A DNA stretch of 64,000 nt, taken from assembly GCA_947479455.1 (NCBI GenBank), contig CANJZE010000019.1:1-64000 (forward strand). Direction: 5' to 3'. A program made the translations under genes and the position numbers. Shown here in pieces: positions 51,386 to 60,860 of the stretch. The notes beneath the pieces are model-generated. The model worked only from the letters and a program-made list of their open reading frames with translations. It was not told the DNA's origin and did no database searches. This DNA is from Bacteroidota bacterium (lineage in GTDB: Bacteria; Bacteroidota; Bacteroidia; Chitinophagales; LD1). Each line of letters begins with the position of its first letter. Positions within the stretch are counted from its first letter, which is position 1.

Positions 51386-54300
51386 TTATGTGTTTACGCT
51401 TTTACTCAACTCACTCAACTTTTCATCGCCTTCTTTCATTGTCCTCACTTTTTCAAACGTAAGCACTAAAAACTTTTCTGTTTCGCGGAGGTAGATGCCG
51501 GTGCGGTGCTGCTGCACGTATTCCATTATTTTGCTGAACACGGTGCTCTTGTAAAAACTCGATTCCTGATTGGCTACAAAGTAACATCGCATGGTTCTTC
51601 CCTTTAAAATGATTTGCTCCATACCCAGTTTGGTTGCCATCCATTTCAGGCGCATGGCTTCAAACAATTCATACACCGGTTCCGGCACCGGTCCAAAGCG
51701 GTCGTGCAGCTGGTCTTCAAATTTCTTTAAGCCCGGTTCATCTTTAATATCGTTCAGTTCGCGGTACAGCAACATACGCTCGGTGGTGTTGGAAACGTAT
51801 TCGTTGGGTATGAGCATTTCTAAATCGGTTTCGATAGCGCAGTCGCGCACGTAATCGTTGGTGCGCTCAAACTCATCTTTGTAAAGTTCTTTAAAGTCGG
51901 TTTGCTTGAGCTCGCGCACGGCTTCGTCCAGAATTTTCTGATACACATCCAAACCAATCTCGGCAATAAAACCGCTTTGCTCTGCGCCCAGCATATTACC
52001 GGCACCGCGTATATCCATATCGCGCATGGCAATGTTGAAGCCGCTTCCCAAATCAGAAAACTCCTCAATGGTTTTGAGCCGCTGCTTGCTTTCGTTGCTG
52101 AGCGTGCTGAGCGGTGGCGCGAGCAGATAACAGAACGCGTGCTTGTTGCTGCGCCCCACGCGTCCGCGCAACTGGTGCGTATCGCTCAAACCAAACTGAT
52201 GCGCGTTGTTGATGATGATGGTGTTGGCGTTCGCAATATCAATTCCGCTTTCAATAATGTTGGTGCAAAGCAGCACATCGTATTCGCGGTTGATGAACTT
52301 GAGCAGTACCTCTTCCAGATGGTCGCCTTCCATTTGTCCGTGCGCCACGCCCACATCAATGTTCGGCACAATCTTCATCAGCATTTCTTTCACTTCGCCA
52401 ATATCGCGCACACGGTTGTGCACGAAGAAGACCTGACCTCCCCGATAAATTTCATACTCAATAGCTTCCTTAATTAAATCGGGGTCCATTGGATGCACAC
52501 TCGTAGTTATTGGCTGACGATTGGGTGGCGGAGTGTTGATGATACTCAAATCGCGCGCGCCCATCAGTGAAAAGGAAAGAGTTCGCGGAATAGGCGTAGC
52601 GGTAAGCGTAAGCGTATCTACGTTTGCTTTGATTGTTTTCAAAGTTTCTTTTGTGCCCACTCCGAATTTTTGTTCTTCATCAATAATCATTAAGCCCAAA
52701 TCCTGAAACTTGACGCTCTTACCTACTAAGCCATGTGTGCCTATGATGATGTTGATTTTTCCTTCTGCTAAACGTTGCAGCGTGTCTTTCTTTTCTTTTG
52801 CTGTTTTAAAACGATTGAGATAATCTATCTCTACCGGAAAATCTGCGAGCCGCTCTTTAAAAACTTTGTGGTGTTGCATGGCAAGAATTGTGGTAGGCAC
52901 TAACACGGCAACCTGCTTACCATCGGTGGCGGCTTTGAATGCCGCGCGGATAGCAATTTCTGTTTTACCAAAACCCACATCGCCACACACCAACCGGTCC
53001 ATTGGTGATACCGCTTCCATATCGCGCTTTACATCTTCGGTAGCCTTTGCCTGGTCCGGTGTGTCTTCATACATGAAAGAAGCTTCGAGTTCGGTTTGCA
53101 AATAACTATCCGGTGCAAACTGAAAACCCTTCGATGCTTTGCGCTTGGCGTAGAGCTGAATTAAATCGAAGGCGAGTTCTTTAATCCGCTTCTTCGTTTT
53201 CTTTTTCAGATTACTCCATGTATCAGTACCAAGTTTATTTACTCGCGGTGCATCGCCATCTTTACCTACATACTTCGAAATTTTATGCAACGATTGAATG
53301 CCCACATACAACAAATCGTTACCTGAATAAATCAAACGCACAGACTCTTGCATCTGTCCGCCCACTTCAATTTTTTCGAGACCGCTGAACACACCCACAC
53401 CGTGGTCAATGTGCGTGACATAATCACCGGGCTTTAACTCGCGGAGGGTTTTCATCATCAGCGCCTTGTCGCGGCTGAAGCCCTGACGCAAATTGTATTT
53501 GTGGTACCGGTTAAATATCTGATGGTCGGTATAGCAGCTGAGTTGTAAATCTTCGTCTACAAAGCCCTGATGCAAGCCGATGTGTACCGGTGTAAAATTT
53601 ACATCGGCTTTCAGGTCCGTGAAGATGGCGTAGAAGCGTTCCACCTGTTTAGGATTTTCTGCGAAGATGAGATTGGTGTATCCAGCTTCACTATTTTGAT
53701 TAAGATTAGAAATCAATAAATCAAAATTCTTGTTGAACGAAGGCTGAGGGCGACACTTGAAAGAAATTTTTTGTTCTGGTTTGAAGAATGAATTTTTCCC
53801 GAATTCAATTACACGAAACTTTGAAAGATGATTTTGAAATTCTACAAAGTTGGTAAATACTTCCTCCGGTTCGCCTTCCAGCAACGGATGATGCGGATGC
53901 TCTATCCGGTGCTTCTTAATATCCGGTTGAATTTTTTTCGCTTTCTCGATGCTCGATGCAAAAACATCCATCAGCATCTGCACATCTTTAAACCAGATGA
54001 CGGTGTTGGGCGGAAACACTTCGAGCACCGAAGTTTTTTGCACGTTGGTAAAGTGCGATTGAATATTCGGCACAATGGTAACGCTGGCAATTTTCTTCTG
54101 GCTCAACTGCGTAAGCGGGTCAAAGGTGCGGATGCTTTCAATTTCTTTCCCGAACAATTCTACGCGGTAAGGAAACTCGTTGCCGAATGAAAACACATCC
54201 ACAATATCTCCCCGGATACTGAACTGCCCCGGCTCGTACACAAAATCAACACGCTCAAATTCAAAACCTACGAGCAGGTCAATCATAAAATCGGTATCGA

Positions 54301-54760
54301 GCTTTTCGTTTATGCGCATGCGCAGCGTTTGCTCGTTCAGCACATCCTGCCGCACTACTTTCTCGAATAGCGCCTCGGGGTAAGTAACGGCTAACTCCGC
54401 TTTGCTGTTCGAATTACTTAACCGGTTAACGGTTTCGGTGCGCAGCAGAATATTGTTGTTGTTTACCTCGCTAAACTCCTGCGGACGCTTAAATGAATCA
54501 GGAAAGAAAAAAACATCTTTATTGCCGAGCAGGTTCTTGAGGTTGTTTTGAAAATAAGCGGCTTCTTCTTTATCGCTCATTACAAACAGATGATTAAAAT
54601 CGGTCTGCTTAAAAATGGCGGCCGCTACAAAAGCATCCTGCGAGCCGATGAGGCCGTGCAGAAAAAAATCGTTGCGGTCGTCACCGGTGTTCAGTTGCTC
54701 AATCAGTTGCTTTACCTGTGCGGAGCCGGTGTAGGCTTTTAGTATTTCTTCTATGTTCAT
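51386..54760 (-). CDS. mfd: Transcription-repair coupling factor Mfd
   Basis: 1124 residues from ATG 54760 (MNIEEILKAYTG). The layout is complete: UvrB-homology region, RNA-polymerase interaction domain near HIDHGVGVFSGLEKIEV, then SF2 helicase motifs GDVGFGKTEIA (Walker A), DEEQKFG (motif II), LTATPIPRTL (motif III), LRGRVGRS (motif VI), and TRCF C-terminal domain. It displaces RNA polymerase stalled at lesions and recruits UvrA. The 3' end (about 51383-51398) overlaps a CGTTTATGTGTTTACG repeat. A long antisense open frame at 51902-52477 is discounted. Confidence 0.96.
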   Translation of the reverse strand: MNIEEILKAYTGSAQVKQLIEQLNTGDDRNDFFLHGLIGSQDAFVAAAIFKQTDFNHLFVMSDKEEAAYFQNNLKNLLGNKDVFFFPDSFKRPQEFSEVNNNNILLRTETVNRLSNSNSKAELAVTYPEALFEKVVRQDVLNEQTLRMRINEKLDTDFMIDLLVGFEFERVDFVYEPGQFSIRGDIVDVFSFGNEFPYRVELFGKEIESIRTFDPLTQLSQKKIASVTIVPNIQSHFTNVQKTSVLEVFPPNTVIWFKDVQMLMDVFASSIEKAKKIQPDIKKHRIEHPHHPLLEGEPEEVFTNFVEFQNHLSKFRVIEFGKNSFFKPEQKISFKCRPQPSFNKNFDLLISNLNQNSEAGYTNLIFAENPKQVERFYAIFTDLKADVNFTPVHIGLHQGFVDEDLQLSCYTDHQIFNRYHKYNLRQGFSRDKALMMKTLRELKPGDYVTHIDHGVGVFSGLEKIEVGGQMQESVRLIYSGNDLLYVGIQSLHKISKYVGKDGDAPRVNKLGTDTWSNLKKKTKKRIKELAFDLIQLYAKRKASKGFQFAPDSYLQTELEASFMYEDTPDQAKATEDVKRDMEAVSPMDRLVCGDVGFGKTEIAIRAAFKAATDGKQVAVLVPTTILAMQHHKVFKERLADFPVEIDYLNRFKTAKEKKDTLQRLAEGKINIIIGTHGLVGKSVKFQDLGLMIIDEEQKFGVGTKETLKTIKANVDTLTLTATPIPRTLSFSLMGARDLSIINTPPPNRQPITTSVHPMDPDLIKEAIEYEIYRGGQVFFVHNRVRDIGEVKEMLMKIVPNIDVGVAHGQMEGDHLEEVLLKFINREYDVLLCTNIIESGIDIANANTIIINNAHQFGLSDTHQLRGRVGRSNKHAFCYLLAPPLSTLSNESKQRLKTIEEFSDLGSGFNIAMRDMDIRGAGNMLGAEQSGFIAEIGLDVYQKILDEAVRELKQTDFKELYKDEFERTNDYVRDCAIETDLEMLIPNEYVSNTTERMLLYRELNDIKDEPGLKKFEDQLHDRFGPVPEPVYELFEAMRLKWMATKLGMEQIILKGRTMRCYFVANQESSFYKSTVFSKIMEYVQQHRTGIYLRETEKFLVLTFEKVRTMKEGDEKLSELSKSVNT

Positions 54761-54772
54761 AAAAGGAGATTG

Positions 54773-54803
54773 CCCCGATCCCGCAATAAATTGCGGGACG
54801 GGG
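54773..54803. repeat. Palindrome upstream of mfd
   Basis: CCCCGATCCCGCAAT, loop AA, then ATTGCGGGACGGGG. It is close to the hairpin at 23774-23804 (shared core CCCGCA.TAAAT.TGCGGGAC) and to the shorter CCCGCTTGCGGG at 11341-11352. It lies a few bases before the mfd start. Confidence 0.8.
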
Positions 54804-54868
54804 TTGAATTTTGTGGGGCGAATATAGACAGACCGATTAGCTTTGGAAGCGTAAAGCACAAGCAACCT

Positions 54869-54913
54869 AACAGGTATAATTTTTTGTTTTAGATTTGAAA
54901 CAAAGTACCTGTT
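54869..54913 (+). promoter_or_regulatory. Candidate promoter flanked by an inverted repeat
   Basis: AACAGGTA (54869-54876) and TACCTGTT (54906-54913) are exact inverses. Between them TAGATTTG (54890-54897) matches the -7 consensus TAnnTTTG. The right arm abuts the ATG at 54914. Confidence 0.45.
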
Positions 54914-55732
54914 ATGAAAACACAGCTAACAATTTTTGCTCTGCTTTTACAATTGCATTCTTTTTCGCAGGTTAGTTATACCCGTTATTTAAATCACTCT
55001 GTAAAATGGACGCGAACATTCAGCGCGCCCTACCATTTCGAAACTCACAACTACTACATCTATGGCGATACTATGCTTGCTTCCAAGTGGTATTACAAGG
55101 TGCGCGATAATTATCATGTATCAGATAGTTACAGTGGCACTCTTCAGGATTTTTGGGGAAATGTCTACAGCATGGCGTTAAGGGAAGATTCACTCAAGTG
55201 CTTTTGGGTGCGGTACGTAAACGACACTGCAGAGCATCTGCGTTATAATTTCAATCGTCCGCCTAACGATAGTCTTTTGGGTTCGGCAATTATAAGCATA
55301 GACACTATTTACTTTGATGGAGAGCCGCGCCAATGTTTTCACAACGAAACATACAACGTGTTGATTGAGGGTATAGGTATTCCCGATACCAGAACATACT
55401 TTACCTCTCTGGCAGATATCATGCATTGTTTTTTTAAAGATACGGCTATGTACAGTTATGACGGAAACTGTTATCTCCTTTCTTCGGTTGATGAAGCAGA
55501 AAAAATTGATTTTACAATTTATCCTAATCCTGCTTCGGGTTTAGTAAATGTAGAAGCGGAAGAAAACATTTCAGCCTTTACGCTTTCCGATTTAACGGGC
55601 AGAGCGGTAATAACAAAAACACACAACGAGAAGAAGTTTCCATTAGATGTTTCGGCATTGCCGCGCGGTGTTTATTTTCTTTCTGTAAAGAGCGGCATAA
55701 AACAAGGAGTAAAAAAATTTGTGTTGCAGTAG
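54914..55732 (+). CDS. Exported protein with type A T9SS sorting domain
   Basis: 272 residues. A signal peptide (TIFALLLQLHSFSQ) is followed by a beta-rich central part with no recognised domain (WTRTFSAPYHFETHNYYIYGDTM). The last 75 residues (FTIYPNPASGLVNVEA, TLSDLTGRAVITK, RGVYFLSVKSG, KKFVLQ) are a type A sorting signal for the type IX secretion system. It is probably a surface or secreted protein. Spacer repeat elements surround the promoter. Confidence 0.8.
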   Translation: MKTQLTIFALLLQLHSFSQVSYTRYLNHSVKWTRTFSAPYHFETHNYYIYGDTMLASKWYYKVRDNYHVSDSYSGTLQDFWGNVYSMALREDSLKCFWVRYVNDTAEHLRYNFNRPPNDSLLGSAIISIDTIYFDGEPRQCFHNETYNVLIEGIGIPDTRTYFTSLADIMHCFFKDTAMYSYDGNCYLLSSVDEAEKIDFTIYPNPASGLVNVEAEENISAFTLSDLTGRAVITKTHNEKKFPLDVSALPRGVYFLSVKSGIKQGVKKFVLQ

Positions 55733-55949
55733 GAGCGGAAAATTAATTTCTGCCGTTGCTACTTTTACCTGTAAAACAAACATTACCGTAATCCATCAGT
55801 TCAATGTTTGAATTTCGACAAACGTATTTTGGGCTCTAACTAGAAACGTCTCCCTTTAAACAGCTAAAAAATAAGATTCAGAATATCGCCTTGCCTATTG
55901 CTCGTTTCAAAACTTTTATATCTTCGGCATTCAGAAAAACAAAAGTGTA

Positions 55950-56408
55950 ATGAAAAAGATTTACGCATTGCTATTGATTCTTTTTGTTGTGGCTGGTTGC
56001 AACAAGGAAAAAATATATAAAGACAACCTTAATGGCCTTTGGGAAGTATACAAATACATTCTCAACAACACCGATAAAACTACACAATTTAAATCTACCC
56101 ACCCAAACTATACCATTGCATTTACCAGCGATGGAAAATTTACAGAAACCCAGTCGTTTGTTGATACCACAATTGTAAACGGCACCTATTCATTTGAAGA
56201 TAACGATGAAAAAATTGTTTTACAAAACGAATATTACACGTACAACATAGTCACCCTTTACGATACTGCAATGATTCCTTACTTCGATACTGTTGAACAG
56301 CTACATACCCTTATTCGCAAATACACTATTTTCAATCTTACAAAGGATCATGTTCAATTGCGCAATGATACTTCGCAACTTTATATGGATAAACCACAAA
56401 CCCCTTAA
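55950..56408 (+). CDS. Lipocalin-like lipoprotein
   Basis: 152 residues. A lipoprotein signal ends at VVAGCNKE. LNGLWEVYKYI, NGTYSFEDNDEKIVLQN and a final HVQLRND strand give a lipocalin-like beta barrel pattern. A related lipoprotein gene follows 21 bases later (MTNK..., DRKAF, similar barrel signature), so the two look like tandem duplicates. The 218-bp region upstream holds no gene; I see a possible TATCTTCG box near 55919-55926. Confidence 0.7.
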   Translation: MKKIYALLLILFVVAGCNKEKIYKDNLNGLWEVYKYILNNTDKTTQFKSTHPNYTIAFTSDGKFTETQSFVDTTIVNGTYSFEDNDEKIVLQNEYYTYNIVTLYDTAMIPYFDTVEQLHTLIRKYTIFNLTKDHVQLRNDTSQLYMDKPQTP

Positions 56409-56429
56409 TATTTCAACCAATAACTTATC

Positions 56430-56927
56430 ATGACAAACAAATCGAAAACAGTAATTCTTTTTGCCATTGGTTTTTTGATTTTGCTCTCTGCCTGCGATAG
56501 AAAAGCTTTCGTTAAGAAAATTGTGGGAACCTGGAGCGTTAGCAAATATCTTTTCAGCGGTCAAGATAAAACGTTGATGTATGATACTACGCTGCGCGAT
56601 TGGAAGTTGACAATTGGCGAAGATTTGGTTTACACCAAAACATGGAAAGACTACTACTTTGCTGCCGACTCTATCATTATTTCCGATACGCTCGGTTACG
56701 ATTCTGTAACTGCCATCTATACAATTTCGATGGATACCTTGCGTTTTATGGACACAACTATTGTTCCACGCATGAGAATTGGAAAATGGGATTTAATAAA
56801 TAGCGAAGAAGATTTACAGTTACGCGATGACTCTGACAACACCACCGAAATCTATCGCATACTCGAACTCACTAAAAATAATTTGAATCTTAGAAAAGGA
56901 AATGAAGAGTTTTATCTCGGAAAATGA
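56430..56927 (+). CDS. Lipocalin-like lipoprotein, second copy
   Basis: 165 residues. Signal ILLSACDRK with the lipoprotein Cys, then VGTWSVSKYLFSG, a beta-rich body and NLNLRKGNEEFYLGK. It resembles the preceding lipoprotein in length, lipobox, W..SKY start and ending but shares only moderate identity. It is followed by a hairpin at 56951-56984. Function unknown. Confidence 0.7.
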   Translation: MTNKSKTVILFAIGFLILLSACDRKAFVKKIVGTWSVSKYLFSGQDKTLMYDTTLRDWKLTIGEDLVYTKTWKDYYFAADSIIISDTLGYDSVTAIYTISMDTLRFMDTTIVPRMRIGKWDLINSEEDLQLRDDSDNTTEIYRILELTKNNLNLRKGNEEFYLGK

Positions 56928-56950
56928 GATTAGACAATAGCTACCCAACA

Positions 56951-56984
56951 AAAAGCAATACGAAAAAATCGTGTTGCTTTTTTT
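56951..56984 (+). terminator. Terminator after the lipoprotein pair
   Basis: AAAAGCAATACGA, loop AAAAA, TCGTGTTGCTTT followed by a T run, 24 bases after the stop codon. Confidence 0.85.
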
Positions 56985-57023
56985 ATTTGAGAATTTTTAA
57001 ATCATCCTAAACATAGAACGTGC

Positions 57024-57599
57024 GTGATTGTAATTGACGACAAAACCATCAGCGATGATGTAGTAGAAGAACAATTTGTTTGCGACCTTACTGCATGCAA
57101 AGGAGCATGCTGCACTGCCGGAGATTTTGGCGCGCCACTCGACAAAAGCGAATTGCAAATTCTTGATGATATCTATGATAAAGTAAAGCCATACTTAACC
57201 GCTGAGGGAATTGCCACAATTGAAAAAGAGGGCAAGTATGTTTATGTAAAAGAAAATAAAGAGTGGTGTACCACACTCATGAACAAAACCGAAGGTTGTG
57301 CTTGGCTAGTTCGTGACAAGCACGGAGTTGTGGGTTGCGGAATTGAAAAAGCATATAACGACAAAGTGATTGATTGGAAAAAACCTATTAGTTGTCACCT
57401 CTATCCTATTCGAATTACCAAATATAAAAACTACGATGCCGTGAACTACGAGCGGTGGCACGTTTGTAAAGCCGCCTGTAAGAATGGCAAAGCACTGAAA
57501 GTTCCCGTTTACAAATTTTTGAAAGATGCATTGATTAGAAAATACGGTGCCGACTTTTATGAAGCGTTGGAGTTAACGGTGCAGCACACGGAGAAATAA
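57024..57599 (+). CDS. DUF3109 family protein, Cys-rich
   Basis: 191 residues from a GTG start; MIVIDDKTISDD is the family N-terminus. The pattern CDLTACKGACC near the start and the later CAWL, GCGIEK, SCHLYPIRI and HVCKAACKNG is that of DUF3109/YkgJ-like proteins that may bind iron-sulfur or metal. Length matches the family. Function unknown. It lies alone between a terminator and a lipoprotein gene. Confidence 0.85.
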   Translation: MIVIDDKTISDDVVEEQFVCDLTACKGACCTAGDFGAPLDKSELQILDDIYDKVKPYLTAEGIATIEKEGKYVYVKENKEWCTTLMNKTEGCAWLVRDKHGVVGCGIEKAYNDKVIDWKKPISCHLYPIRITKYKNYDAVNYERWHVCKAACKNGKALKVPVYKFLKDALIRKYGADFYEALELTVQHTEK

Positions 57600-57648
57600 T
57601 TTCTTTGCTAAACTTTATTTTACACTTTTGGCAAGTAATATTTACGCC

Positions 57649-58458
57649 ATGTCAAAACGATTCTTTTGCCTAATTCTCTGTTTCTGTTTGTTCACAGGGT
57701 GTAAGTACTCTCAGGTCGTTTACACTGTACCCAAATCACCGGATGTCCATGCAGATGGCTCTTATTACAAGTTTGAAAACGACACCCTCCTTGTGACATA
57801 TTCCTTTTGGGGACCGAATGGCGTTATGTCTTTTATGGTGTATAACAAGCTTTCGATTCCCATTTATATTGACTGGAAAAAGTCTTCTTACATTGATAAA
57901 AGTAAAAAGCTTAACTACTACATAGAGAAGGAAACAAAAGAGTGGAAAAGTGTTTCTGCCAACTATATCAACAAGTACCCGATAAATTCACTTACTGTTT
58001 TTGGACCAACCATAATCACCGAGTCCTCTGGTTCGGGAACTTCTGTGAAAGAAGAGAGAGTAACATTTATCCCGCCTCAATCATATATCTACAGAGACTT
58101 CTACATAATTTTTCCAAACCAACATTTTATTTGTAAAAAAGAATCTGAAGTACAATTGCCGATTTCGGAAGGCGCTTCAAAAACTTTTCCTGCATTCGTC
58201 TCCATTGCAGAGAAAACAAACTCCGCTCTGTTTTTTAGAAACTTTTTAACCTATTCAACTACTGAAAGTTTTGAAAAAGAAAATTATGTCAACAACGAAT
58301 TTTTTGTGAACAAGGTTATTACAATGAAGCAAAAATATTTCGACAATGGAACCAATAGCTCCACAGACCCTCGTGGCATCGGGTCGAATTTTGAAGACCA
58401 TAAAGGTTTCTACATTCCTGATTTGGGTTCGGTAGACATTTTTCCCGAACAGAAATAG
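57649..58458 (+). CDS. Hypothetical lipoprotein
   Basis: 269 residues from ATG 57649 (MSKRFFCLILCFCLFTGC), chosen because it starts a lipoprotein signal with Cys at the end (FTGC). An upstream in-frame start adds seven non-hydrophobic residues. The body (WGPNGVMSFMVYNKLSIPIYIDWKKS, cited in part) reads as beta-rich; no catalytic motif or known domain is seen. Similar lipoproteins occur in Bacteroidota. Role unknown. Confidence 0.7.
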   Translation: MSKRFFCLILCFCLFTGCKYSQVVYTVPKSPDVHADGSYYKFENDTLLVTYSFWGPNGVMSFMVYNKLSIPIYIDWKKSSYIDKSKKLNYYIEKETKEWKSVSANYINKYPINSLTVFGPTIITESSGSGTSVKEERVTFIPPQSYIYRDFYIIFPNQHFICKKESEVQLPISEGASKTFPAFVSIAEKTNSALFFRNFLTYSTTESFEKENYVNNEFFVNKVITMKQKYFDNGTNSSTDPRGIGSNFEDHKGFYIPDLGSVDIFPEQK

Positions 58459-58538
58459 TTGTCCTCTCCTCTATTCAAAAAAATCTTTTCCTGTTATAAT
58501 GATTTTGTGCGCTTTGCGTTATGTAATCTGCAAGCGCA

Positions 58539-58546
58539 TAAATTTG
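58539..58546 (+). promoter_or_regulatory. Candidate -7 element just before the PBP1A start
   Basis: TAAATTTG matches TAnnTTTG; a TTTG 22 bases upstream (58513-58516) could be the -33 box. It is only four bases before the GTG start, so transcription would be nearly leaderless. This makes the site or the start doubtful. Confidence 0.25.
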
Positions 58547-58550
58547 TTTT

Positions 58551-60827
58551 GTGGCAAAATCGAAATCAGCAATAGGTCGTTTCTTGAAATTCAATCCGAA
58601 TAATTTTTGGGAAGTTTTTTTTCGCGTTCAACTAATTATTTGGTCGTTTTTTGTTTTAGTAGCTCTGTTTTTTATTGGTGTTAACTACGGCATACTTGGT
58701 AAAATGCCCGACCTTGATGCTATTCAAAATCCGAATAGCGCTGTAAGCACCAGCATTTATTCTGCCGATTATGAAGTGCTGGGTTCTTACTACAACGAGA
58801 ACCGAATAGAAATTTCTTACGATGAACTTTCTCCTTATTTGGTTAATGCATTGGTGGCAACCGAAGACAAACGTTTCTATGAGCACAGCGGCATTGATTT
58901 AAAAAGTCTGTTCCGCGCTATCACGTTGGCTTTTGTTCCGGGGCAAGATGGCGGTGGTGGCTCAACGCTTACCCAGCAATTAGCAAAAAATCTTTTCCAT
59001 GCAGATTTTGAAAGAGCCGGTGCGTTTACACGGCTTTCGCAAAAATTAAAAGAATGGGTTCTCGCTGCAAAGATAGAACGCACGTTTACGAAGGAAGAAA
59101 TCATCAACCTTTACCTCAACACAATTGGCTTTCATTACAACTCGTACGGAATCAAAACTGCCTCATTCACTTATTTCTATAAAACACCTAAAGAACTAAA
59201 GCCCGAAGAGGCCGCTATGCTTATTGGTATGTTGAATGCGCCTGCGCGTTTCAATCCGCGTATACATGAAGGGCGCGCTACTGAAAGACGAAACTTAGTG
59301 TTACGCAGAATGGCAGAAGCAAATGCAATTACACACCGTCAATGCGATTCACTTTCGAAATTGAAAATCAAATTAAACTTTCATAATCCCGATTATCGCG
59401 AAGGTGTGGGCACTTACATTCGCGAATACATTCGTCAGGAATTAAAAAACTGGTGCGATAAAAATCTCAAACCCGATGGCAGCAAGTGGGATGTATATGA
59501 AGACGGACTCAAAGTTTTTACCACGATTGATTCTCGTATGCAAAAATATGCCGAGAGTGCAGTAGCAGAACATCTCACCAATTTGCAGGATGCGTATTTT
59601 AAAGAATGGCACGGGCGCGACCCATGGAAAATTGGTTCGAGAGCCAAACCCGATTTGCTCGACAAGATGATGAAGCAAAGCGACCGTTATCAGGATTTGA
59701 ACGCACAGGGAAAAAGCAATGCTGAAATCAAAAAGATTTTCGAAACAAAAATTAGGATGGAGGTTTTTTCCTGGCATGGGGATAAAACCCAAAGCGTAGA
59801 CACCGTGATGAGTCCGCTGGATTCACTTCGCTATTATCTGCAAATAATTCAGGTTGGGTTTTTAGCCGTGGACGCAAAAACAGGTGAAGTGAAAGCATGG
59901 ATTGGCGGCCCGAACATTCGTTACTTTCAATTAGACCACGTAAAGAAAAGCACTAAGCGACAAGTGGGCTCAACCATGAAACCATTTTTGTATGCACTTG
60001 CACTTGAAAGAAATTATGAGCCGTGCTCACTCATTCCGTACCTGGCCCCCGAATGCCCCGGCATTGATGCGAGTTGGAATCCTGATGGAACTGATAAGTG
60101 GAGTGAGGGCGAATTGGTTCCTATGAAAGATGGGTTGGCTGCTTCTGACAATCGCATTACTGCTCGCATCATGTGCGACATTGGCGACCCAAATCAATTA
60201 GTTGATTTCGCTCGACATTGTCAAATTGAAAGTAATCTCGATGCGGTGCCTTCATTGTGCCTTGGCACTTGCGATATTTCGCTTTACGAAATGGTAGGCG
60301 CTTATACTTGCTTCGCCAACCTTGGCACTTACAGCAAACCATACTTCATTAAACGTATTGAAGACAAAGATGGAAACGTGTTGGCGCAATTCGGCACTAC
60401 ACAAAAAGAAGCCATACCCGAAAAAACCGCTTACACACTCACCGAAATGCTGAAGGGTGTAATCAATAAAGGAACAGCTGCATCGCTTCGGCCACACTAT
60501 GGTTTGCAAATGCCGCTTGCGGGAAAAACCGGAACCACACAAAGCAATGCCGATGCCTGGTTCATGTGCTACAATCCCGATATAGTTGTTGGTGCCTGGG
60601 TAGGCTTCGAGCAACCGAGTGTTCACTTTGCATCGAATCATTCTGGTGCGGGTGCTACTGCAGCAATGCCGATTGTTGGCGCATTTTTGCGCAAGAGTTT
60701 CAACGACCGCACGGTGCAATTAAAGCACGATGAGTTTTCGTTACCGAGCGATTCTTCTGCGCTGTTTAGTTTTAATTGCAGTGCAATAGACACTAGCAAG
60801 AAAGAAGAAACACCATCTTCACCATAA
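58551..60827 (+). CDS. Penicillin-binding protein 1A (bifunctional)
   Basis: 758 residues from a GTG start. One N-terminal membrane helix (LIIWSFFVLVALFFIGVNY) is followed by a GT51 transglycosylase domain (EDKRFYEHSGID with catalytic Glu, GGSTLTQQLAKNLF) and a transpeptidase domain: serine motif STMKPF, SDN in AASDNRI and KTG in GKTGTTQ. It polymerises and cross-links peptidoglycan at the periplasmic side. It is preceded by the lipoprotein gene and followed by a toxin-antitoxin pair. Confidence 0.94.
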   Translation: MAKSKSAIGRFLKFNPNNFWEVFFRVQLIIWSFFVLVALFFIGVNYGILGKMPDLDAIQNPNSAVSTSIYSADYEVLGSYYNENRIEISYDELSPYLVNALVATEDKRFYEHSGIDLKSLFRAITLAFVPGQDGGGGSTLTQQLAKNLFHADFERAGAFTRLSQKLKEWVLAAKIERTFTKEEIINLYLNTIGFHYNSYGIKTASFTYFYKTPKELKPEEAAMLIGMLNAPARFNPRIHEGRATERRNLVLRRMAEANAITHRQCDSLSKLKIKLNFHNPDYREGVGTYIREYIRQELKNWCDKNLKPDGSKWDVYEDGLKVFTTIDSRMQKYAESAVAEHLTNLQDAYFKEWHGRDPWKIGSRAKPDLLDKMMKQSDRYQDLNAQGKSNAEIKKIFETKIRMEVFSWHGDKTQSVDTVMSPLDSLRYYLQIIQVGFLAVDAKTGEVKAWIGGPNIRYFQLDHVKKSTKRQVGSTMKPFLYALALERNYEPCSLIPYLAPECPGIDASWNPDGTDKWSEGELVPMKDGLAASDNRITARIMCDIGDPNQLVDFARHCQIESNLDAVPSLCLGTCDISLYEMVGAYTCFANLGTYSKPYFIKRIEDKDGNVLAQFGTTQKEAIPEKTAYTLTEMLKGVINKGTAASLRPHYGLQMPLAGKTGTTQSNADAWFMCYNPDIVVGAWVGFEQPSVHFASNHSGAGATAAMPIVGAFLRKSFNDRTVQLKHDEFSLPSDSSALFSFNCSAIDTSKKEETPSSP

Positions 60828-60839
60828 ATTGTTATTCAC

Positions 60840-60847
60840 TATCTTTG
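60840..60847 (+). promoter_or_regulatory. Candidate -7 element before the second TA module
   Basis: TATCTTTG is an exact TAnnTTTG box 13 bases before the antitoxin ATG at 60861. No clear -33 TTG at about 20 bases upstream. Confidence 0.4.
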
Positions 60848-60860
60848 AAAAAATTTTACC

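Noticed and set aside
51902-52477. 191-codon open frame antisense to mfd
   Set aside because: It lies wholly inside the strongly supported mfd gene, has no recognisable domain and no spacing suited to a gene.
58485-58505. TATAAT box before PBP1A
   Set aside because: Sigma-70 type -10 is not the normal promoter in this phylum; an alternative TAnnTTTG is present closer to the gene.
60252-60719. 155-codon frame antisense to the PBP1A gene
   Set aside because: Antisense to the transpeptidase domain; composition matches a shadow frame and no family motif is visible.
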